Notes: generated by a model not told the origin, from the letters alone. DNA of 18,572 nucleotides from Alphaproteobacteria bacterium (GCA_028822575.1 JAPKDN010000009.1:1-18572), one strand, 5' to 3'; shown: positions 1 to 7,705, counted from the stretch's first letter. Numbers and translations: made by a program.

Positions 1-364
1 TTATGATCAAGCGCGATCGTCTCGAGCTCCGCCTTTGAGTGATGTGCGAACCACGGCATCACCAGATCGTCGACTTCTTCGGGATATTGCGTCCCCATGG
101 CGCGCAGTCTCTGGTAGCGCGGTTGCTCGGCCCAATCTGGACTACTCTTCGCCTTGACTAGGCGGTTCCGCTCATCGCGGGTCCGCCCGCAGATACAGAC
201 TTGGCCATCCTTGCAGGGAAGGATAAAAAACGGATAAGCGCCGCCCGATCCGGAGGCACGTCGTCCGCTGCGCCGCCATTCCAGGCCGTGATGTCCATAG
301 AACCGGCAAATACTGGCGACGCAGCTGGCTAGGACATCTGCCGGCGCGATGTCGACGACCTGTC
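1..364 (-). pseudogene. Class III CoA-transferase (CaiB/BaiF) C-terminal fragment, running off the left edge
   Basis: Reading the minus strand from about 364 down to 1 gives an open frame with no stop. It starts at GQVVDIAPADVLAS and passes through GSGGAYPFFILPCKDGQVCI, DERNRLVKA, SPDWAEQPRYQ and EEVDDLVMPWF. This order (substrate-domain helix, GAYP...CKDGYV, then the 'P.WA..PR' block) is that of the C-terminal half of CaiB/BaiF family CoA-transferases, which move CoA between carboxylic acids. The N-terminal half, including the catalytic Asp region, is absent: homology stops abruptly near 364, where a second family member begins on the opposite strand. The far C-terminus lies outside the window. 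The call rests on motif recognition and the substrate is unknown. It is treated as a pseudogene because an enzyme without the N-terminal Rossmann part cannot fold in the usual interlocked dimer. Confidence 0.72.
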
Positions 365-370
365 CCCTTT

Positions 371-1075
371 TCGCCGGTGGACCTGGGCACTGGCCTGCAC
401 GCGATCATTGCTATCATGGGTGCTATCATTCAGCGCGGCGTCACTGGCGAGGGCATAAATCTGGAGGCGTCGTTGTTTGATACAGCGATCAGTTTACTCG
501 GCTATTTCCTGCAAGGCTTTTGGCAACGTGGAGTCGAGCTGTTGCGGGTTGGCTCCGGTCATGAATCGCTGTGTCCTTATCAATCCTTCGAGACCAAGGA
601 CAAGCCGTTGATCCTGGGGATCGCCAATGATGCATTATGGCGAACCTTCTGTGATCCCGTGGGAGAGCCGGCGCTTGTCAGCGATCCCCGTTTCGCCTCA
701 AGCGCAGACCGGGTGAGCAACCGCCCGGTGGCGGTGGCCGAGGTCCAGCGTATCATGGTGGCCCGCACCCGCGTGGAATGGACATTATTGTTCGAGGATC
801 ACGGTATCCCGCACTCGCCGGTGCATAATCTGGGTAAGTTGGCGGACCATCCCCATACCGAAGCCTCGGACATGATTCTTGGGTACCGGAACCAAAACGG
901 TCGCGATCTCAAGGGCGTCGCTTCGCCGATCCGGGTAAATGGGGAACGCCCAGCGCTGCGCCGCCCGCCGCCGTCGCTTGGGCAGCACAGCGTCGCGATA
1001 TTGTCGGAGCTTGGCTATAGGACGGAAGAGGTGGCGGCGCTTGTTGATGACGCGGTGGTTTACGCGGGCGAGTGA
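371..1075 (+). pseudogene. Class III CoA-transferase (CaiB/BaiF), 5'-truncated
   Basis: The frame opens at SPVDLGTGLHA, which aligns by eye with the GDSNTGMH segment of formyl-CoA transferase that carries the catalytic Asp (Asp169 in that enzyme). The fragment therefore begins just at the active-site residue. It continues with RGVTGEGINLEASLFD (the 'R.TG.G..v..sL.D' signature), GSGHESLCPYQSFET, LGIANDALWRTFC, DPRFASSADRVSNR and GIPHSPV, a complete family C-terminal half, and ends at TGA. About 170 N-terminal residues expected for a roughly 400-aa enzyme are missing. A GTG at 377 could in principle start it, but no ribosome binding site is visible and the sequence to the left belongs to an antiparallel relative. 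Such enzymes activate organic acids by CoA transfer. Substrate is unknown, and this copy is probably inactive. Confidence 0.75.
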
Positions 1076-1129
1076 GGAGCGGGCGGCGTTCAAAGCCGCG
1101 ATCCGCCAGCTGGCTGATCATCGTGCCCC

Positions 1130-2473
1130 CTACCAGGGCGTTCCCTTGGGCACATAGTCAAACAAAACCTGTGGCAGCAACAAGGCGAAGTCCGGGAAAG
1201 CCATGAGCAGTCCCAAACAGACGAAATGCAGGACGATGAAAGGGACAACGCCCTTGTACATATCCACCAGACGTATTTCCGGTGGGCTGATGCCGCGCAG
1301 GAAGAAGATCGCCGGCGCCATTGGTGGAGTCAGATAGCTGGTCTGAATCACCACCAGAAACATGATGCAGAACCATACATCGTCGACGCCCATGGTCCGC
1401 AGCACCGCGACCGCGACCGGCAGGATGATGATCATGATCGAGATGAACTCGAGCACGAAACCGGCGATGAAGGTGAGGCCCATCATGATGGCCATGGTCC
1501 CCCAGGGCCCGAGGCTCGCGGCTTCGAAAGCGTTGCGCACCGAACTGATCCCGCCGAGCGCGACGAAAACGCCGGCGAACATGATCCCGCCCAGTAGGAT
1601 GGTTAGGATCATGGCGGTAATTTGCAAGGTCTTGAGGAACGCTTCCTTCAGGATCGCGTTACTGTAGGTCCCATAGAGCATTGTCAGTATGATAGTTCCG
1701 GCGGCCCCCATGGCAGCGGCTTCGGTCGCCGTCGCCCAACCCAGCATGATCGTGCCCAGGACCGAAAAGATCAGCACGAAAAGCGGCACCAGGGACGTCG
1801 CGATAATCATCAGCTTATCGGAAAGGGATGGCTCCGAGCCGGGCTCGATCTCAAGCGCCGGCGCGTCCTTGGGCCAGATTATGCTGCGCGTCATGATGTA
1901 GATCACATAGAGCCCGGCCAACAGCAGACCCGGAAGCATGATGCCGACGAATAAATTACCGACGCCGACACCGGCGATCGGGCTCATGATCACCACGACG
2001 ACCGAGGGTGGGATGATAGTCCCGAGCGAGCCGCCGGCGCAGATCGTCCCGGAGATTAGTTCCTTGTTGTAGTGATGCCGCAGCATGACCGGGATTACGA
2101 GCATGCCGACCACTGCTTCGGCGGCGCCTACCACGCCGCTGGCTGCGGCAAAAATCACACAAAGTAGCACCGTACCGATCGCCAAGCCGCCGGGCAGCTT
2201 TCGAGTGAAAAGATGAATCGCCTCGAACAGTTTTTCGGCGATCCCGGATCGCTCCATCATGCATCCCATGAAGATGAATAATGGGACGGCAGAGAGCACG
2301 TAATACGAAGCGATATCGTCGACCTTGGAGACGAGTTGATGCACCAACACGTCGCCAAAACGGTAGAATCCGAAGAAGACCGCGACCCCCATCAGCGAGA
2401 AGGCAACCGGGAACCCAATGAAGATACAGATCATTAGGGCCGGAAACATCATCAGGCCTATGCCAAGGGTCAT
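1130..2473 (-). CDS. dctM: TRAP transporter large permease, DctM family
   Basis: A 447-residue, strongly hydrophobic protein with about a dozen membrane segments, the usual length for the large membrane subunit of tripartite ATP-independent periplasmic (TRAP) transporters. These import organic acids, sugars or osmolytes in symport with sodium or protons, using a periplasmic binding protein. Family features include the N-terminal IGFPVAFSLMG, SAVPLFIFMG, the conserved GGSLGTIIPPSVVVVI loop and the late QTSYLTPPMAPAIFFLRG block. The ATG at 2473 is chosen because GGGAG lies nine bases upstream and the hydrophobic helix follows at once. The frame is open to 2560, but the extra 29 residues are hydrophilic and unlike the family. 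Neither a small permease (DctQ) nor a binding protein (DctP) is recognisable beside it. It ends in TAG 54 bases from the convergent CoA-transferase fragment. Substrate is unknown. Confidence 0.93.
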   Translation of the reverse strand: MTLGIGLMMFPALMICIFIGFPVAFSLMGVAVFFGFYRFGDVLVHQLVSKVDDIASYYVLSAVPLFIFMGCMMERSGIAEKLFEAIHLFTRKLPGGLAIGTVLLCVIFAAASGVVGAAEAVVGMLVIPVMLRHHYNKELISGTICAGGSLGTIIPPSVVVVIMSPIAGVGVGNLFVGIMLPGLLLAGLYVIYIMTRSIIWPKDAPALEIEPGSEPSLSDKLMIIATSLVPLFVLIFSVLGTIMLGWATATEAAAMGAAGTIILTMLYGTYSNAILKEAFLKTLQITAMILTILLGGIMFAGVFVALGGISSVRNAFEAASLGPWGTMAIMMGLTFIAGFVLEFISIMIIILPVAVAVLRTMGVDDVWFCIMFLVVIQTSYLTPPMAPAIFFLRGISPPEIRLVDMYKGVVPFIVLHFVCLGLLMAFPDFALLLPQVLFDYVPKGTPW

Positions 2474-2811
2474 TAACAATTCTCCCAAGCGCTTAATAGC
2501 CGCGCTCAAACGCCACGATTGATCCACCTGCGTCGTGCCCTTGCCAACGGGGCGGAACATAATCTAGCGGCGCGGGCTGACCAATCCCCGGTTCGCGTTA
2601 AACACGTCAATGGTATCGACGCCGCTATATTCCGGCTCTTCCGACTTGAGGAGCGGGATACGACCCACCGGTGACTGTTTTTCTGAAGTGACCGAAAGAT
2701 GGAGGCATCAAGTTGATAACGAAGATGGAATTGCTAGTGGCATCACGCTGTGGTTGTCCTCATTGAGAATGGTTGGTTTTCTTACGCTAATTAATTTTTC
2801 CGGGTGGTCTC
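2474..2811. other. Gene-poor gap between DctM and the UGSC pair
   Basis: No gene is supported in this stretch of about 340 bases. The minus strand has one open frame ending in TAG at 2564-2566 (last residues NANRGLVSPRR), preceded by a TGA near 2707. It could be the tail of a lost DctQ or of another gene, but it matches nothing I recognise. The only sensible signal is the ribosome binding site of DctM at its lower end and a GGGTGG ahead of the ATG at 2812. Confidence 0.4.
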
Positions 2812-3497
2812 ATGAGCGCACGCGACACAGAGCAGGGTCGAGATTCAGTGATGGCGCCGTCTCTGGGCGAGGACCTCATAGAGTATTAATTTGAGCACGG
2901 ATGGGCCGACAGTTTGCGCGTCGTACCTCCGAAAGTGGAGAAAGTCGATGCCGTGATCAAGGCGATCGTTAAGCCTTGGTTCACTCCGAATGGCGTTCAG
3001 GCAACCACCCATATGGACTCGGCGCTGGTGATTGTGAACGGCCCGATCGCACGGGAAATTGGCATGAATGGCGGCGTCAACTCCTTTGGGTCGGGCAACC
3101 GCGCCAATGCCACGATCGGCCGCGCGCTTCGGCTGATCATGTTCCATGTTGGTCGTGGTCGGGCGCCGGATCCCGACAAATGTGCCCCTGGTAACCCGCC
3201 AAAATACTCGTATTGCATCGCTGAGAACGGAGCCGAAAGTCCGTTTGCTCCCTATCACGTGGAGCAGGGCTATCGGGGGAATCGACGGTCGTCACCATTA
3301 CTGCTGAGGCGCCGCATAGTGTCACCGATCATCAATGCAACGATTCAGAAGGTATCCTCGGTACCATATGTTCGGTGATAAGCACTATCACCCAGAATAC
3401 CGCGGTCCTAAGCGGTCATTGCGCGGTGGCCCTCGGCCTGGAGCATGCCAGGACGATTGCCGACGTCGATTGTGCCGGTGGCCTTTGCAACCTCTAA
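2812..3497 (+). pseudogene. Broken partner protein of the UGSC-type pair
   Basis: Three segments of one protein family can be read. From the ATG at 2812 the frame gives MSARDTEQ...LGEDLIEY, then an in-frame TAA at 2887-2889, and continues in the same frame as FEHGWADSLRVVPPK, close to the family opening 'ey..e.GWtDGLPvvPPT'. After VEKVDAVIKAIV several dozen expected residues (the 'TVEKvAiNAVMAGC.PEY' block) are missing. The frame resumes as PWFTPNGVQATTH, ALVIVNGPIAREIGMN, NRANATIGRALRL and KYSYCIAENGAESPFAPYHVE. Near 3279 a G-run (five G, six expected) shifts the frame; the next frame carries ESTVVTITAEAPHSVTDH to LGLEHARTIADV and ends at TAA. One nonsense codon, one deletion and one frameshift make it non-functional. 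From memory the family often sits beside UGSC proteins; its biochemical role is not known to me. Confidence 0.75.
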
Positions 3498-3511
3498 GAG
3501 GGAGTTCTTCC

Positions 3512-4105
3512 ATGTTGGATATCGCCACATCGGCCGGCCAATGGATTTTTGACCCGCGTGGCGTTGTCTCCGTGGAGTCGCAGCCATTATCCGAGCGCAG
3601 GACATCCCTCGTGGGATTGCGTCTTGGGATCCTCAACAATTCGAAATGGGACGCCAATAAGCTGTCGCGCTGCGCAGCGGCAGCCCTTGGTGCGAAAACC
3701 GAGCTTGTCGTCGTGAACTATTACGTTAAAAAAACATGGGTTTTGAACCACGCGTCGGTTGAAATGACCGAGGAAATTGCTCGGTGTAACGACATCGTTC
3801 TGACTGCCATCGGCGATTGTGGCTCCTGTTGCTCATGCTGTATCCGCAACACCGTGGCGCTGGAGGGTCTTGGTATCCCGACCGCGCTGATCATTACCAC
3901 GGAGTACGTCAATGAAACCCACCTGACGCGGGCGGCCATTGAAATGCGTGAGCTTAGGCCGGTGGTCATTGGTCGCACCGTAAGTTCGATCACCAAAGAG
4001 GAAGCTGCGCAACGCGTGGCGGTGATACAGGTTCAGGCCAGGGAAGTTTGGCTGGGTATGCGGCTGGGTATCGAAACGCGTGGTCTAACCTATCCGATGG
4101 GCTAG
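3512..4105 (+). CDS. UGSC family (seleno)protein, cysteine variant
   Basis: A 197-residue soluble protein. The ATG at 3512 follows GGGAG by eight bases and lies 14 bases after the broken partner gene, so the two probably formed an operon. The centre reads IVLTAIGDCGSCCSCCI, matching the UGSC motif of a family in which the first position is selenocysteine or cysteine. Here it is Cys103 (codon TGT at 3818-3820), followed by Cys106. Family features before and after include GLRLGILNNSKWDANKL and VALEGLGIPTALIITTEYV. Three further cysteines at 107, 109 and 110 make an unusual cluster of five within eight residues. A redox or selenium/sulfur chemistry role is plausible from the motif, but no reaction is established to my knowledge. 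The gene is intact while its partner is decayed, so it is either newly orphaned or still useful alone. Confidence 0.8.
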   Translation: MLDIATSAGQWIFDPRGVVSVESQPLSERRTSLVGLRLGILNNSKWDANKLSRCAAAALGAKTELVVVNYYVKKTWVLNHASVEMTEEIARCNDIVLTAIGDCGSCCSCCIRNTVALEGLGIPTALIITTEYVNETHLTRAAIEMRELRPVVIGRTVSSITKEEAAQRVAVIQVQAREVWLGMRLGIETRGLTYPMG

Positions 4106-4808
4106 CGACGCCGTTTCCGCAGAGTAACCTGACGTTCGACCAACTGGCGCCGCAGGTTGTTGAGAACCTTTTTTAGCCGAATGCACTCCGAATATTGCTG
4201 TTTCTACAGCATTGAGTTCAGAAAAAAGTTGAGCGAGATCGCAAGGTCTATAAGGATTTGGCGCTGGAGTGGATCTCGGTCTTGGCCTTGTATGCAGCCA
4301 GCCAAGACCAAACGCGTCCCCCGGGTCACCTCTTCCACACGATGCAGGAAATGAGTCGGATAAATCACGCAATGGCCTGCGGGCAATTTATATCTTTCCG
4401 TTTTCAGCTCTGTGCTGAGAGCAAGCGCACCCCTGTAATATTCCTTGGTCTCATTGAGGAAAACCTCCAGCAACATGTCGCTTAGTTGACCGCCGTCATT
4501 GCTCAACACCGCGTTGTCGGAATGGTCGTTATATCGCATGCCAGTTGTGTAAGGACTAACCAGGAAAGGTGATAAATGCCGTGGCGCGGCAATGACCTTA
4601 AAATCATTTCTGTTTGCTAGCGCTTGTTCGATTTCGATGATATTCGCCCGTACCGTGTCGGTGCCCCGGAAATTTCGTTATCGTTCTTGGCGTTTTTGGC
4701 CGAGCCGCTGGCGGTTTTCATCCCGTCGACAAAGATCGAGCTCTCTGCTAATCGCCTGATCTAGTCCAAAGTCGTGGCGGTAAGAATGCTCGGCAGGACG
4801 AAAATCAT
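4102..4808 (-). pseudogene. PKHD-type 2-oxoglutarate dioxygenase (PiuC/YbiX-like), broken
   Basis: Minus-strand remnant of about 235 codons, the normal size of PKHD-type Fe(II)/2-oxoglutarate hydroxylases (about 226 aa). From the ATG at 4808 it reads MIFVLPSILTATTLD, then TAG at 4763-4761, IRRLAESSIFVDGMKTASGS and AKNAKNDNE. A frameshift near 4665-4670 leads into ANIIEIEQALANRNDFKVIA, then PYTTGMRYNDHSDNA, KLPAGHCVIYPTHFLHRVEE and TRGTRLVL. A second in-frame TAG at 4206-4204 precedes a family-like tail (IRLKKVLNNLRRQLVERQ) ending at a TAG that overlaps the UGSC stop. The iron ligands (H and D of NDHSD, H of LHRV) and the 2OG-binding Arg are still present, so decay is recent. Members in other bacteria often accompany TonB-dependent siderophore receptors; none is seen here. 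Confidence 0.85.
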
Positions 4809-5056
4809 CACTAACCCACTGGGGATGGAGAAGGGTTTCGACGCGCCTACCAGCACGCTATCAGTCGATTTTGGCATACCTGAGAAAATGATTCGTCAAA
4901 CCCCCGTGATCCGAGGTCCGGTCCGTTCAAGAAATCGACACAACTCATTTGTTCCTTGGCCCCAGTCGGCATCTTGCTTTTGATTGCCTCTTGCTCCTCG
5001 TGGCATGGCACACTACGTCTTCCTCCGAAGGATATCGAAGTGAACGGAGAGTGCTA

Positions 5057-6007
5057 ATGTCGGCGGCGGAAGAAGCGGGAGACTTGGATGCCGGGAAGTT
5101 TCGAGACGCCCTTGTCACGGCTTCTGGAGAGACCCGCGCCTATGTTGAACTCAAGTCGCTGGAAACGTTCTGGGTCAATACCGGCACGCTCTGCAACGTG
5201 ACCTGTGCTAATTGCTATATTGAGTCCTCGCCGCGCAACGACCGGCTTTCCTATATCACCCGGTCCGAGGTTGCGGCCTATCTTGAAGAGATCGATATGG
5301 ACGCTCTTGGCACCAAGCTGATCGGATTTACAGGGGGTGAGCCGTTCATGAACCCAGACATGGTCGCCATGCTGGGCGATACTCTGTCTCGCGGCCATCA
5401 GGCCTTGGTCCTGACCAACGCCATGAAGCCAATGCATCAACGCCAAGCCGGATTGCTAGGGCTTCGGCAATTGTACGGCGGTCAGCTGGTCCTTCGAGTG
5501 TCCGTTGACCACTACACATCCGCCAGACACGAGGCGGAGCGTGGCACCGGTACCTGGGCGCCTATGATCGAGGGGTTGAATTGGCTGCGGGAGCACGGAT
5601 TTTCCCTCAATATCGCCGGTCGTAACATCACGGGAGAGCCAGAGGCCGCCTTGCGGGCCGGTTATGGAAGGATGTTCAAAGATCTCGGCTTGTCTCTCGA
5701 CCCGCTTAATCCGCTGGACCTCGTGGTCTTCCCCGAAATGGACGCCCGCGCCGACGTGCCTGAGATCACCTCGGCCTGCTGGGAAATTCTATCGGTGTCG
5801 CCGGATGCTCAGATGTGCGCTTCCTCGCGCATGGTCGTAAAACGCAAAGGTGCGGAAAAACCATCGGTGGTCGCCTGCACGCTAATCCCTTATGATGAGC
5901 AGTTCGAACTCGGTAGCACCCTGGCTGAGGCCGATCAACGGGTCCAATTGAACCATCCCCACTGCGCCCGCTTCTGCGTCCTAGGGGGAGCATCCTGTAG
6001 CGCCTAG
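5057..6007 (+). CDS. Radical SAM protein with Cys-rich C-terminus
   Basis: A 316-residue protein. The [4Fe-4S]-binding CxxxCxxC motif is at residues 46-53 (CNVTCANC), and GFTGGEPF downstream is the SAM-binding GGE motif of the radical SAM TIM barrel. The last third has more cysteines (AQMC, VVAC, then Cys303, 307 and 314 in HCARFCVLGGASC), suggesting an auxiliary iron-sulfur cluster as in SPASM-type enzymes, though the spacing is not the standard one. The ATG at 5057 is preferred over upstream starts because GGAGA sits eight bases before it and the upstream frame looks non-coding. Radical SAM enzymes cleave SAM to a 5'-deoxyadenosyl radical and act on peptides, cofactors or small molecules. 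Substrate is unknown: no precursor peptide is evident beside it. The nearest genes are the PKHD remnant and the UGSC pair upstream. Confidence 0.9.
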   Translation: MSAAEEAGDLDAGKFRDALVTASGETRAYVELKSLETFWVNTGTLCNVTCANCYIESSPRNDRLSYITRSEVAAYLEEIDMDALGTKLIGFTGGEPFMNPDMVAMLGDTLSRGHQALVLTNAMKPMHQRQAGLLGLRQLYGGQLVLRVSVDHYTSARHEAERGTGTWAPMIEGLNWLREHGFSLNIAGRNITGEPEAALRAGYGRMFKDLGLSLDPLNPLDLVVFPEMDARADVPEITSACWEILSVSPDAQMCASSRMVVKRKGAEKPSVVACTLIPYDEQFELGSTLAEADQRVQLNHPHCARFCVLGGASCSA

Positions 6008-6108
6008 GGAAGTTGCTGGACTGGCATCACGGCTTAAAATTACTTCATCTTCGAAAGACTGGTTCGCGTGGTCCCGCACCGGTCAGTTATTAAGTGTGTT
6101 TTTTCGAC

Positions 6109-6138
6109 TTGACGTATTTTATTAAATTTTTATATAAA
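6109..6138 (+). promoter_or_regulatory. Sigma-70-like promoter in an AT-rich island
   Basis: TTGACG at 6109-6114 is followed after 16 bases by TATATA at 6131-6136 (or after 18 by TATAAA at 6133-6138). The spacer and flanks are almost pure A/T in an otherwise GC-rich window. Orientation fits the small gene at 6241, giving a leader of roughly 95 bases. The leader contains a small possible hairpin (GGTTT/AAACC around 6176-6194). Confidence 0.55.
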
Positions 6139-6240
6139 TGATATGTTACGAGCCTCACTTAATGGCGGTGAATTTGGTTTGATAGACTGAAACCTATAGA
6201 TTTTCCCTGATTTACTTGGTTATGGAAAGGTAGCTCGACA

Positions 6241-6510
6241 ATGGTGATCGACCTGACTGGCCGATTTCCAACGGTGCCGTTGCTTTTGCATCGCCCGACT
6301 GTGCCTACGTCACCCGACGATGGTGCCACCGACCCTGCGCGTGTGCAAAACCGTGGCCGTCCGGCCGAGGCCGAGCTCATTAGCGAAGCGTCCGAGGAAG
6401 AGGCGGGGCGCTGGCGGGCCAATACCCAAAGTCAAAAGGTAGCGGGTCAGGTGCCCGCGACGCCCAATCCCAACGCGCCGCGTGGCTCCATCATCGATAT
6501 CGAGGTTTAG
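6241..6510 (+). CDS. Small Pro/Ala-rich disordered protein of unknown function
   Basis: An 89-residue frame starting at ATG 6241 with AAAGG about ten bases upstream, ending in TAG 25 bases before the convergent methyltransferase. I do not recognise the family. The middle is polar and charged (EAELISEASEEEAGRW) and the rest is rich in Pro, Ala, Asn and Arg, so most of it is probably disordered. The C-terminus RGSIIDIEV is the only part that looks like a conserved hydrophobic motif. There is no signal peptide or membrane segment. Support for the gene is the clear upstream promoter, plausible codon usage (G/C at third positions) and a clean fit between neighbours. Two minus-strand frames overlap it but lack ribosome binding sites and look like shadows. 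Confidence 0.55.
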   Translation: MVIDLTGRFPTVPLLLHRPTVPTSPDDGATDPARVQNRGRPAEAELISEASEEEAGRWRANTQSQKVAGQVPATPNPNAPRGSIIDIEV

Positions 6511-6535
6511 CACCCCGCGTCGCCCCGGCCCAACG

Positions 6536-7564
6536 TCAACCTCGCCGGGGGCGCTTCCCGCGTCTGGAGCCGGGCTTCTCTTCTCCGGGTGCCGCGAATA
6601 AATCCGCCGTCGAGCCTGTTAAGGCCCCCACTTTTTCCACGATGGCGGCCAGATCTGGCACCGCGCCTCTCTCGCCTTCGTCTAGCGCCTCCCGCATCGC
6701 CCGCACATGCTCGGCCGAGGTGCCGCAACAACCGCCGATGATCCTGGCGCCGAGATCTCGGGCCAGTTGGGCGAAGTCCGCCATCAGTTCCGGCGTGCCG
6801 TTGTAGCGGATCGCACCGTCGATATATTCCGGGATACCGCAATTCGCCTTGGCGATCAGGATGTCGCCCGCGCCGGTCTTGTCGTGCATACTCAGCAGGC
6901 CGGCCAGCAGGTCCTGCGCGCCGGTGCCGCAATTGCCCCCATAGCCCACGGGTTTGTCTTCCAGGCCAGCGATGATTTCCACCAGGCGGCTGGGTGTTAT
7001 TCCCATCATGGTGCGCCCGTTCGTGTCGAAAGAGAGCGTGCAACAGGCCTTAAGCCCGACGTCGCGGGCCGCTTCAAGGGCCGCCAAAAGCTCGTCTTCG
7101 GACGACATGGTCTCGATCCAGGCAACATCGGCGGCGCCATCCTTGAGGCCGGCCATCTGGGCGGCGAAGGAGGCCACGCCGTCGGCATGGGAGAGCGGCC
7201 CAAGAGGCTGAAATAGATCACCGGTGGGGCCGACCGAACCGGCGAGGACGACCTTTCGCCCCGAGCGCGCAATCTCCTCGCCGAGGAGCTCGGCCGCGAG
7301 GCGATTGATCTCATGGACACGATCATCTAACCCGTGCAGCTTCAACCGATTGGCGGTGCCGCCGAAGGTATTGGTCAAAACAATATCCGAGCCGGCGGCG
7401 ATGAAGGACCGGTAATGGGCGCGGACCTGCCTGGGTTCATCCAGATTCCAAAGCTCCGGCGCCTCGCCATGCGGGAGGCCAATCGCGAACAGATTAGTCC
7501 CTGTGGCGCCGTCCGCCAGCAGAACGCGGCGTTCTTTCAGGAGTGTCTCGAGTAATGTGCTCAT
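6536..7564 (-). CDS. bmt: Betaine- or S-methylmethionine-homocysteine S-methyltransferase
   Basis: A 342-residue cytoplasmic zinc enzyme of the homocysteine S-methyltransferase (BHMT/MmuM, pfam02574) family, which moves a methyl group from glycine betaine or S-methylmethionine to homocysteine to give methionine. LLADGATGTNLF and DIVLTNTFGGTANRL form the N-terminal barrel signatures. The three zinc ligands are visible as Cys212 (GGNCGTG) and Cys279-Cys280 (GGCCGTS). The closest subtype by memory is the rhizobial betaine enzyme Bmt, but sequence reading alone cannot fix the methyl donor. The ATG at 7564 has AGAGGTG a few bases upstream. The final twenty residues are basic and disordered. It stands alone, divergent from the AIM24 remnant. 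Confidence 0.88.
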   Translation of the reverse strand: MSTLLETLLKERRVLLADGATGTNLFAIGLPHGEAPELWNLDEPRQVRAHYRSFIAAGSDIVLTNTFGGTANRLKLHGLDDRVHEINRLAAELLGEEIARSGRKVVLAGSVGPTGDLFQPLGPLSHADGVASFAAQMAGLKDGAADVAWIETMSSEDELLAALEAARDVGLKACCTLSFDTNGRTMMGITPSRLVEIIAGLEDKPVGYGGNCGTGAQDLLAGLLSMHDKTGAGDILIAKANCGIPEYIDGAIRYNGTPELMADFAQLARDLGARIIGGCCGTSAEHVRAMREALDEGERGAVPDLAAIVEKVGALTGSTADLFAAPGEEKPGSRRGKRPRRG

Positions 7565-7705
7565 AGTGCACCTCTGCTGGAACTCTCACATTCAATGGGG
7601 CCGGAAACCTGATCGCATTCTCTGGAAATTACAATGGAACCATCATCAATGATACGGTCCGTCCGCAGTATGACCGAATGATCATATGACCTTGGAGACC
7701 CTGCT

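Noticed and set aside
172..429. Open frame on the minus strand crossing the CoA-transferase junction.
   Set aside because: It spans the junction of two antiparallel homologues in a frame matching neither, so it is a chance frame.
1226..1597. 123-codon plus-strand frame antisense to DctM.
   Set aside because: Composition (His/Asp/Arg-rich) is that of a shadow of a hydrophobic protein; no ribosome binding site or family resemblance.
2564..2706. 47-codon minus-strand tail ending in NANRGLVSPRR as a DctQ C-terminus.
   Set aside because: Position fits a DctQ gene but the sequence is polar and not recognisably DctQ; it is preceded by a stop and cannot be assigned.
4774..4983. 69-codon plus-strand frame upstream of the radical SAM gene.
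   Set aside because: It overlaps the start of the PKHD remnant on the other strand, lacks a ribosome binding site and matches no family.
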